Positions 1 to 5,348 of a stretch of DNA of 9,169 bases are shown one piece after another (position 1 is the stretch's first letter; each line of letters starts with the position of its first letter). The position numbers and the translations under genes are program-made. The DNA is taken from positions 1-9,169 of the forward strand of contig CABSKZ010000097.1 in assembly GCA_902478395.1 (NCBI GenBank), read 5' to 3'. The notes beneath the pieces were generated by a model that searched no databases, was not told the DNA's origin, and saw nothing but the letters and a program-made list of their open reading frames with translations. Source of the DNA: an uncultured Eubacteriales bacterium (GTDB taxonomy: Bacteria > Bacillota > Clostridia > UBA1381 > UBA9506).

Positions 1-201
1 AAAATCAACCGATTCCTCAAGCCGCAGCATTGCGTCCCACCAACGTCCGAGATTATGACCCGGCCACCAGAAATAACATTCGGCTTTATACATTTCATCT
101 ACATTCAGGAACCAGTTGGGAAGGTAATTTTTGTCTTTGTTCAGACAGCTTAAAAGATTATGTCCGCCTAGAAGGAGCGCCGGCTTTAAATCACTGTACA
201 T
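1..201 (-). CDS. Unrecognised protein, N-terminal 67 residues only (possible alpha-helical carbohydrate-active enzyme)
   Basis: The frame is open from an ATG at 201 to the left edge, so the C-terminal part lies outside the window. An AAGGGGG ribosome binding site at 208-214 sits 6 bases before the ATG, and a TTGACA promoter lies upstream. There is no signal peptide. The fragment is rich in aromatic residues: a GGHNLL stretch at residues 12-17, then P-G-H-N-L-G-R-W-W-D-A at 47-57 followed by M-L-R-L-E. Conserved Trp, His and Asp early in the chain are reminiscent of glycosidases and lyases built on an alpha/alpha toroid, and the nearby GH106-like gene supports a sugar-related role. That assignment is inference from composition and context; I do not recognise the family. 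The coding frame itself is well supported, the function is not. Confidence 0.7.
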   Translation of the reverse strand, partial: MYSDLKPALLLGGHNLLSCLNKDKNYLPNWFLNVDEMYKAECYFWWPGHNLGRWWDAMLRLEESVDF

Positions 202-215
202 ATTAATCCCCCTTT

Positions 216-261
216 GAATTGATAAACTCTTTTTATACGATGTGCGGAAGTTTGTCAATTC
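216..261. repeat. 13-bp inverted repeat flanking the left-edge promoter (candidate operator)
   Basis: The arms are gaattgataaact (216-228) and agtttgtcaattc (249-261), complementary at 12 of 13 positions, with 20 bases between them. Their centres are about 33 bp apart, close to three helical turns. One arm contains the -35 hexamer and the other lies around the predicted transcription start, so a dimeric or tetrameric repressor binding both would block the promoter. The right arm is upstream of the predicted start, so a DNA site is more likely than an RNA hairpin. Confidence 0.5.
230..258 (-). promoter_or_regulatory. Sigma-A promoter of the left-edge gene
   Basis: On the minus strand a perfect -35 TTGACA (253-258) is followed 17 bases later by TAAAAA (230-235); a better -10, TATAAA (232-237), gives a 15-base spacer. 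The predicted transcript starts near 224 and has a leader of about 22 bases with the ribosome binding site. The -35 lies inside one arm of an inverted repeat (216-261), which suggests repression. Confidence 0.65.
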
Positions 262-362
262 CAATAGAGGAAAAGCGTCAGACTGGAATGATTTCCATTA
301 TTAATTTAAGGCATGAAAGGATAGAATTTTAATATAGGTATAACGCCGTTTTCTATTTCTTT

Positions 363-758
363 TTAAATCGGCCTCAGAAAAGTGAAATACGGAAGATTCC
401 GCACGATTCCAAACAGCAAAAGCAACACAACCAGTGTCCAGACGATGATTGCCTGCGCCCTCGACAGTTTTCTCTTACCAAATTTGATATAGTTAACAAG
501 ATACCATAGCAGCAACACCAATATGACCGGCGAGAGCACCAGGACTGCTAAGTTTGCCCGGGCCGCCCCCGCAAAGTCAAACCGGAGCAACGACAGGCAC
601 ATTCTCGTGACACCACACCCCGGGCAGTACAGGCCTGTTAGGACATGCAGCGGACATGGGATGCGAAACGGCGTAAATGCGCAAACGAAAGCATACCCCA
701 ACCCTATCGCACCCAAAATTGCAACTGTTTTTAATGTTTGAAAAAGCCGTTCCTTCAT
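363..758 (-). CDS. DUF2752 family membrane protein (131 aa)
   Basis: The hallmark of DUF2752 is present at residues 35-53: C-P-L-H-V-L-T-G-L-Y-C-P-G-C-G-V-T-R-M, with the CPxCGxTR cysteine cluster. Three hydrophobic segments fit membrane helices at about 11-28, 72-90 and 102-120, and the charged stretch KFGKRKLSR (92-100) probably faces the cytoplasm. The start is placed at the ATG at 758 because GGAGGGG (761-767) lies just before it; an in-frame ATG at 815 would add 19 residues but has no such site and falls inside the terminator-like stem at 801-829. The family is uncharacterised; the cysteines could bind metal or form disulfides, which is inference. The gene follows the DUF4234 gene on the same strand, separated by 87 bases containing that hairpin. 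Confidence 0.88.
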   Translation of the reverse strand: MKERLFQTLKTVAILGAIGLGYAFVCAFTPFRIPCPLHVLTGLYCPGCGVTRMCLSLLRFDFAGAARANLAVLVLSPVILVLLLWYLVNYIKFGKRKLSRAQAIIVWTLVVLLLLFGIVRNLPYFTFLRPI

Positions 759-760
759 GT

Positions 761-767
761 CCCCTCC
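761..767 (-). promoter_or_regulatory. Ribosome binding site deciding the DUF2752 start
   Basis: GGAGGGG on the minus strand ends 2 bases before the ATG at 758; its GGAGG core is 4 bases away. It favours this start over the in-frame ATG at 815. Confidence 0.75.
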
Positions 768-800
768 ATCAAAAGCAAATCGTTTGCCAGCTAAAAATAT

Positions 801-829
801 GAGTCCCGCAGGCAACCACTGCGGGACTC
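801..829 (-). terminator. Rho-independent terminator or attenuator between DUF4234 and DUF2752 genes
   Basis: A perfect 11-bp stem, gagtcccgcag paired with ctgcgggactc, encloses a 7-base loop (812-818). On the minus strand it is followed by ATATTTTTAG, giving five consecutive T just past the stem. It starts 17 bases after the DUF4234 stop and lies 43 bases before the DUF2752 ATG. No separate promoter for the DUF2752 gene was found in the gap, so partial read-through is likely if that gene is expressed from the DUF4234 promoter. Confidence 0.75.
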
Positions 830-845
830 TAAGTACAAATAGTTT

Positions 846-1193
846 TTATTGCGCTACCATTTTGTTCAGTTCGTTCTGAATCAAGGCCCAGGCAATGATT
901 TGCAGCCCAAAGATTGCCAGAACCAGATAGATTATCTTCATGCTGGAGTCCGCTGCAACATTGCGGATGCCCTTTGCTGTTTCAATCTTTTCACCCATTT
1001 TGTAACACCAGTAAATTCCGTAGATACCGCAGGTGATAATTGTAAACAGCAGCGCCATCCCCCCGGATGTTCCGTTTTGCTCACCAGATGCGTAATTACA
1101 GTCGTCGTTCATCTTCACGAGCCAATACCAGCCGTAAAAACCACAGGTAATAATCGTAAAAACAATACACAGTGCGACTTCTCTTCTTTCCAA
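846..1193 (-). CDS. DUF4234 family membrane protein (115 aa)
   Basis: The protein matches the DUF4234 pattern: hydrophobic helices with T-x-G-x-Y-x-x-Y-W motifs and a cytoplasmic-type charged tail. It has three probable membrane segments (about 6-25, 45-64 and 86-105). The first two are visibly duplicated: F-T-I-I-T-C-G-F-Y-G-W-Y-W (12-24) and F-T-I-I-T-C-G-I-Y-G-I-Y-W (50-62). The start is TTG at 1193, chosen because a GGAGG site (1201-1205) lies 7 bases upstream and a consensus promoter lies just beyond; no in-frame ATG precedes it in the leader. The family's function is unknown. DUF4234 and DUF2752 genes side by side suggest a shared membrane role, which is inference. Confidence 0.87.
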   Translation of the reverse strand: MERREVALCIVFTIITCGFYGWYWLVKMNDDCNYASGEQNGTSGGMALLFTIITCGIYGIYWCYKMGEKIETAKGIRNVAADSSMKIIYLVLAIFGLQIIAWALIQNELNKMVAQ

Positions 1194-1200
1194 AGCTATC

Positions 1201-1205
1201 CCTCC
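1201..1205 (-). promoter_or_regulatory. Ribosome binding site deciding a TTG start
   Basis: GGAGG (within AGGGAGGGA on the minus strand) lies 7 bases before the TTG at 1193 and is the main support for this non-ATG start. Immediately upstream, 1208-1221 forms a 5-bp GC-only hairpin (GCCGC, 4-base loop, GCGGC) that might modulate access to the site; that role is inference. Confidence 0.7.
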
Positions 1206-1243
1206 CTGCCGCAGGCGCGGCGTAATATATTGAAAGCAATTTT

Positions 1244-1272
1244 ATTATATTAGATTAACGTCACGCTGTCAA
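1244..1272 (-). promoter_or_regulatory. Consensus sigma-A promoter of the DUF4234 gene
   Basis: On the minus strand TTGACA (1267-1272), a 17-base spacer and TATAAT (1244-1249) match the sigma-A consensus at all twelve positions. The predicted start is near 1237, giving a leader of about 43 bases. This implies strong basal expression of the DUF4234 gene and separates it from the GH106-like gene upstream. The rest of the 1194-1411 gap shows no gene. Confidence 0.88.
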
Positions 1273-1411
1273 GATAATCTCTGTCCCTTTTTACCATAAA
1301 ACGTTCAAATTTACACTCCGGAGAAAGCCGCCTCCATATGATAGGCCTACGCCGCGTCAATAACCCGTTTAACATGTCCCCCTGTTCAAAAAAACCTGAA
1401 TTAAATGATAG

Positions 1412-4021
1412 CTATACCTCTTTCTTGAAAACCAGTTTTACGGGGCCTAACAAGCCGGACGGCTCATATAAATGATATTTTGAAAACGTGTCGCGTATTT
1501 TATGCCCCAGATGGTTCGTGACTGTCACGCACAGCTTGTTTGTTCCTTCTTTTAACATCTCCGTTATGTCAAATTGATAGGGGGGAACCAGCTTGTCGCC
1601 AACGTACACTCCATTTACGGTAACGGATGCCGTTTCACCGACTGTTCCAAGGTCCAAAAGAATCTGTTCTCCGGCTATCGGGCCGCATTCAAACTCCGCG
1701 CTGTAGCGGATATGCCCGGAAAACCGGGGAAGCGTATCTTTGCCTGTCATGTTCACAAGTGAATCCATTGTTTTATACGGCCGGAATACAGGAAGTTCTT
1801 CTTCCTCCGCAACGGAAACATCAAACGCACAGGCAAGCACCTGTTCCGAAATGGTCTGGTAATGCTTATCCTCCGGGATTCCCTCCGGAATTTCTCCGAA
1901 CAGCAGCACGATTGACTGGTAAGGCTCCAGCAGCAACGGAATTTTATCCGTTTCCACATGACATACTACGGCCTTATTCGCCATCAAGTCATACTGTATA
2001 TAATTACCGCCGCAAAAAGCGCGGACTGTCAATTCCGTTTCAATCCTGTGGTGGATGTCCTCATTGGTCAGCATGTACAGGTCCATTCCGCCGCTGCGAT
2101 AGTGGAACGCACGCAGATACAGGCCGGCATTCTCCGCAGCAACATCGCCGAAGCCCTGGTTCCGGACATACTCAGCTAATTCATCAAGCGGCACGACATG
2201 GAGTGTTTCCGATGGACGAACAAACTCCGCTATGCTGGCGCCTTCGCAGGAACACTTTGGTACACCATTTACATATATCACACAAATTCCCGCTTCACTC
2301 AGCTCCGCCAGCTTGCGGACAGCAGCCTCCGGCAGGAATTCGCTGTATGGAACAATCATACAGGGGTAGGTCTCCCCGCTCAGGCGGAATACCTTTTGTT
2401 CTTTGTCGATCTTCGCCTTCTGCAAATAATCAAGAGAGATAAAATCATAGTCCAGCTGGTTGTCGTACAGCGCTTTTGCCGGTTCGTCTATTTTCATAAA
2501 TTCACCGCCCGACCATTCCGCCTCCGCATGGTACAAGATTCCCGCGCTCGCCACATGTACCCCGCCAGAAAAAAGATGGCAGGCGCGATTCATATAGTCC
2601 ATCAGCAGCCTGAACTGCCGGTACTGCGGGTTTGCGCCGCGCGCGTAAAAATGCGGCGGGCAGTCCGGATCTGGGTATTTGGGCGAAAATGCGTGCGGAA
2701 CAAAATGGTTAATGCCGCGTACCAGCATGTGGTCTGTCAGCCATTTCATCATTTTCAGGCCTTCCGCCCAACCAAAAGCGCCGTAAATCTCACACATGGC
2801 ACGCCCCTGCTTCTCCGGCTGGATATGTGCGTGCGAAGCGCCCAGCTTAGCAAGCGTATAGTGGAAAAACACCGGGTCTGCGACACCGCCCCGGATCGGC
2901 GCGGCGCTGTTGTATTCCGTAAGCCCTGGAATAATCTGGTTCAGCACAACGTCGACTCCCGCCATGTCCTGTCCATCCATACTGCGGAAAAAGTGCCCCG
3001 CGCTGCGCCCTGTTTTTGTGTGCTCCCCATTGTCCTCAATAATGTGGCCGATGTATATTACCCCATGCTCCCGGCTCCAGTTCCCCAATTTTTCACAAAA
3101 GTTCTCCTGATAAAGTTTTGTTACGAGGTCCATATAGCAGGTTCTGACCCGTGCGGTTTCCTCTCCAAGCTCAAACCAGATGGCAGGCAGCAGAGAAACC
3201 ACATTCTCACCCAGGCGTTCCCTGAGCATAGCAAGCAGGCCGTCTGTCCATGGAAAATGGGCAAACTGCACCCCCATTTGGGTTTCCGGCACAAGGTAAT
3301 TGTTGCCGAAACAGGGTTCGTCAGAAAAGAAGCCTGCAAAAGTATCTCCGAAATACTCTTGGAACCTTTCGTAATGCGGCTGGTACACCGCCTCTATCAT
3401 CACGTCCATCGACGCAGAGGACAGTGGATCACAATAGTACCGCTGCGGCGCAAACACACCGGATCTCGTTTTGATGAGGAACACAAAACGGAATACACCT
3501 TCCGGCAGGTCAAAATATACCATGCCGTCCGAGATTTGATTGGTAAAATCAAAAACATTTCCAGTCAGCCTGTCGCTGTTTTTCTCCCGTTCACAGGCCA
3601 GAACAGCAACGATTTCATCTTCTTCCTCTGTCATCCATTCCGATACCACTAAAGAGCCATCTGTGACCGGGCCAGAAACGTCGGTGTGCTGTTCTGTGAG
3701 CCCCCATCTCGCAAGGTGTGGATATTTTTTCTCCAATAGGCCGTTCGCATAGCCAGAAGGAAAATGTTTGTCGTCCAACAGCCAGACCTGCATACCGCGC
3801 CGTTTGCATTCTTTTAAAATCAGCTCCATGTCCGTCCACCACTTCGGGCCGCAAAAATCCTCGTGCGGACGGGATTCTACACAAAGCGCACGGATGCCGG
3901 ACGCCTCTATTTTATCAATTTCTTCGACGAGCGTCTTCTCGTCCTCGCCATGCAGCCAGAAAAAAGGATATATATAGTTATCCCAATTGTTCTGCAGTAC
4001 TTCTTCCAGTCTATTTTTCAT
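1412..4021 (-). CDS. GH106-like (alpha-L-rhamnosidase-related) cytoplasmic glycoside hydrolase (869 aa)
   Basis: The N-terminus has the features of GH106-related proteins: P-F-F-W-L-H-G-E (19-26), V-E-S-R-P-H-x-D-F-C-G-P-K-W-W (48-62) and D-D-K-H-F-P-S-G-Y-A-N-G (83-94), typical of a TIM-barrel glycosidase. Further conserved stretches are F-F-S-D-E-P-C-F-G-N (231-240), G-H-I-I-E-D-N-G-E-H (325-334), C-E-I-Y-G-A-F-G-W (410-418) and an aromatic and His-rich loop at 439-468. E235, E330 and E411 are candidate catalytic or metal-binding acids (inference). Residues about 765-866 look like a GH2-type sugar-binding jelly roll. No signal peptide is seen, and the chain is shorter than many secreted GH106 enzymes, so it probably acts in the cytoplasm on imported oligosaccharide. 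The ribosome binding site is weak (TTGGGAACAAT before the ATG). The gene lies 84 bases after corA, with no convincing promoter of its own. Activity on rhamnose is not proven by sequence. Confidence 0.87.
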   Translation of the reverse strand: MKNRLEEVLQNNWDNYIYPFFWLHGEDEKTLVEEIDKIEASGIRALCVESRPHEDFCGPKWWTDMELILKECKRRGMQVWLLDDKHFPSGYANGLLEKKYPHLARWGLTEQHTDVSGPVTDGSLVVSEWMTEEEDEIVAVLACEREKNSDRLTGNVFDFTNQISDGMVYFDLPEGVFRFVFLIKTRSGVFAPQRYYCDPLSSASMDVMIEAVYQPHYERFQEYFGDTFAGFFSDEPCFGNNYLVPETQMGVQFAHFPWTDGLLAMLRERLGENVVSLLPAIWFELGEETARVRTCYMDLVTKLYQENFCEKLGNWSREHGVIYIGHIIEDNGEHTKTGRSAGHFFRSMDGQDMAGVDVVLNQIIPGLTEYNSAAPIRGGVADPVFFHYTLAKLGASHAHIQPEKQGRAMCEIYGAFGWAEGLKMMKWLTDHMLVRGINHFVPHAFSPKYPDPDCPPHFYARGANPQYRQFRLLMDYMNRACHLFSGGVHVASAGILYHAEAEWSGGEFMKIDEPAKALYDNQLDYDFISLDYLQKAKIDKEQKVFRLSGETYPCMIVPYSEFLPEAAVRKLAELSEAGICVIYVNGVPKCSCEGASIAEFVRPSETLHVVPLDELAEYVRNQGFGDVAAENAGLYLRAFHYRSGGMDLYMLTNEDIHHRIETELTVRAFCGGNYIQYDLMANKAVVCHVETDKIPLLLEPYQSIVLLFGEIPEGIPEDKHYQTISEQVLACAFDVSVAEEEELPVFRPYKTMDSLVNMTGKDTLPRFSGHIRYSAEFECGPIAGEQILLDLGTVGETASVTVNGVYVGDKLVPPYQFDITEMLKEGTNKLCVTVTNHLGHKIRDTFSKYHLYEPSGLLGPVKLVFKKEV

Positions 4022-4105
4022 ATTGTTCCCAACGCCTTTCGTTCAAATATTTTTAAGATATCCATCCCATTCCAACCAAAGCCATTCATCAGCTCAGCGT
4101 TTATT

Positions 4106-5005
4106 CTAAAACCATTTATTTTTTTTGAACAGAAAAATACAAAACAAGACCACCACCGCACTAAACACAATAATTACCGGATAGCCGTAAACACTTTCAT
4201 ATTCCGGCATTTTGAAGTTCATCCCATACCATCCGGCAATCAGGGTCAGCGGCATAAACACGGCGGTAATAACCGTGAACAGCTTCATCAGCCTGTTCTG
4301 GTTGATGTCGACCTGCGCCTGATACGCCTCACGCACCTGAGATACATAGTCCCGCAGGTTTACAACGCTTCCGAGCAACCGGCTTATCCGCCCCGCTATG
4401 ATTTTGAAATACCGGAGCGTTTTTTCCTCCATTAAATCATTTTCGTTTTCCTCGATCTGCTCGGCGATTTCAACCAGCTGCTCGTAGTACCGTTTCAGTA
4501 CCAGAAGCTTTCTGCGCAGTGCAATAATCTCCTTCACACAGCTCTGCTTTTTCTCTGTAATCAGGTCCTCCTCCAGCGCCAGGATTTCCTGCTCCAGCCC
4601 CTCTAAAACTACCGCATCATTGACTGTCAGCCTGTCAAAGAACAGGCACAACAGCTTTTCCAGACCGCTGTTTTCAGTTCCGGTGGTATTAAACATTTGA
4701 AGCAATTGTTTGCGGTAGCTCTCCTTCTCGCAGACAAACACCAGAAGATGCCGGGTAAAATAAACAGCGACATGTGTATGCTCCCTGCCTAATGTTTTCA
4801 TATGTACAAGATTCAGGGAAATAAAATCGTATCCCTCATGGCTTTCAAACCGGGAGCCGCCTCCCGACACGCACGCAGAAACAACCGTTTCCGGAATCTG
4901 CAGCAACACAGCATCCGTCCGAAGAGCTTCACGGTTCAAAACATACAGGCAGCTTTCCCCCGGATACAGTCTGCAGCCGTCAGCATTTTCCAGCACATGA
5001 ATCAC
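4106..5005 (-). CDS. corA: CorA family divalent cation transporter (299 aa)
   Basis: CorA proteins are pentameric inner-membrane channels for Mg2+ and sometimes Co2+, Ni2+ or Zn2+. The signature Y-G-M-N-F is at 260-264, at the end of the first of two C-terminal membrane helices (about 241-260 and 275-294). The short external loop has M-P-E-Y-E-S-V-Y-G-Y-P, resembling the usual MPEL loop, and the chain ends in a basic K-K-N-K-W-F tail. Residues about 125-235 form the long charged helices of the cytoplasmic funnel. The start is GTG at 5005, with GGAGG (5013-5017) 7 bases upstream and a strong promoter beyond it. Length is usual for the family. Its place among sugar genes looks incidental, although the downstream GH106-like gene may depend on its promoter. 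The ion carried cannot be told from sequence. Confidence 0.92.
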   Translation of the reverse strand: MIHVLENADGCRLYPGESCLYVLNREALRTDAVLLQIPETVVSACVSGGGSRFESHEGYDFISLNLVHMKTLGREHTHVAVYFTRHLLVFVCEKESYRKQLLQMFNTTGTENSGLEKLLCLFFDRLTVNDAVVLEGLEQEILALEEDLITEKKQSCVKEIIALRRKLLVLKRYYEQLVEIAEQIEENENDLMEEKTLRYFKIIAGRISRLLGSVVNLRDYVSQVREAYQAQVDINQNRLMKLFTVITAVFMPLTLIAGWYGMNFKMPEYESVYGYPVIIVFSAVVVLFCIFLFKKNKWF

Positions 5006-5012
5006 GCAACCG

Positions 5013-5017
5013 CCTCC
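5013..5017 (-). promoter_or_regulatory. Ribosome binding site deciding the GTG start of corA
   Basis: GGAGG (within GGGAGGCGG on the minus strand) is 7 bases before the GTG at 5005. The next in-frame GTG, codon 4, would be 16 bases away and is a poorer fit. Confidence 0.7.
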
Positions 5018-5035
5018 CGTTTTTCTTTGTTCTCC

Positions 5036-5064
5036 ATTTTCTCACAAAATGGCAGTGATGTCAA
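5036..5064 (-). promoter_or_regulatory. Extended -10 sigma-A promoter of corA
   Basis: On the minus strand a perfect TTGACA (5059-5064) is followed after 17 bases by GAAAAT (5036-5041), preceded by TG one base upstream, giving an extended -10. The predicted start is near 5029, with a leader of about 24 bases that includes the ribosome binding site. The leader is too short for an M-box type Mg2+ riboswitch. Confidence 0.8.
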
Positions 5065-5186
5065 CCGCTTTTCAAACAGATTATACCCCAATATATAACG
5101 AAACACGAGATGTCTTCCCCTTGCGCTTGCGCAATTTGGCTAAACTGCTTAAGCATCGCGTCCAGCCCGCTTTCGCTGAGTCTCAC
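5061..5186 (-). pseudogene. Short open frame, possible gene remnant or small protein (41 aa)
   Basis: A frame runs from GTG at 5186 to TGA at 5061-5063; an internal ATG at 5156 would give 31 residues. The translation is protein-like in composition, with a helix-like middle (D-A-M-L-K-Q-F-S-Q-I-A-Q-A-Q-G-E-D) and a hydrophobic end. It has no convincing ribosome binding site, matches no family I know, and its stop overlaps the corA -35. It may be a decayed gene end or chance. The rest of the 5006-5348 gap holds the corA promoter, a small palindrome and a terminator-like hairpin. Confidence 0.2.
5121..5134. repeat. 14-bp palindrome TTGCGC-TT-GCGCAA
   Basis: This is a perfect 6-bp inverted repeat with a 2-base centre, about 60 bp upstream of the corA -35. 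Its core, CGCAAGCG on the minus strand, is shared with the larger palindrome at 8696-8725. It could be a regulator site; there is no direct evidence for that. Confidence 0.35.
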
Positions 5187-5280
5187 TTGTCATATATGGA
5201 TAGCTGGCCAATTCAGAAAGTTAAGATGACCTGCCTATCTTCCGTCCCGCCCATACGCCATGAAACGTTTTTTCGACACC

Positions 5281-5311
5281 AAAAAGGGGCCTGCTTATAA
5301 TTGCAGCTCCC
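5281..5311 (-). terminator. Probable rho-independent terminator after the ADP-ribosylglycohydrolase-fold gene
   Basis: On the minus strand GGG-AG-CTGC pairs with GCAG-GC-CCC around an 8-base AT-rich loop, with a 2-by-2 internal mismatch, followed directly by CTTTTT. It lies about 40 bases after the stop at 5349. A smaller hairpin, CCGGA-6-TCCGG, lies between stop and terminator (about 5327-5342). The imperfect stem lowers confidence. Confidence 0.5.
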
Positions 5312-5348
5312 TTACATTGACCCGGCCCGGATTTTCGTCCGGAACCCT

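Larger units (their letters stand above)
202..362. other. Intergenic region between DUF2752 gene and left-edge gene
   Basis: This 161-base gap holds the promoter and inverted repeat of the left-edge gene. No clear rho-independent terminator for the DUF2752 gene is visible; the only small fold is TGGAA-4-TTCCA at 284-297, without a T-run on the minus strand. No coding potential was recognised. Confidence 0.5.

Noticed and set aside
1388..1394. Seven consecutive T on the minus strand after the GH106-like stop, as a terminator
   Set aside because: No stable stem precedes the T-run; the only nearby complementarity is 3-4 bp.
2198..3652. A 484-codon plus-strand open frame and several shorter ones antisense to the GH106-like gene
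   Set aside because: They lie opposite a full-length gene with clear family motifs, lack ribosome binding sites, and their translations are rich in Arg, His, Cys and Pro, as expected for shadow frames.
5006..5058. Mg2+ riboswitch (M-box or ykoK type) before corA
   Set aside because: The predicted leader is only about 24 bases, too short for such an element.
5042..5300. Plus-strand frames of 83 and 98 codons over the corA upstream region
   Set aside because: No ribosome binding site or family, and they run through the corA promoter and the terminator-like hairpin.
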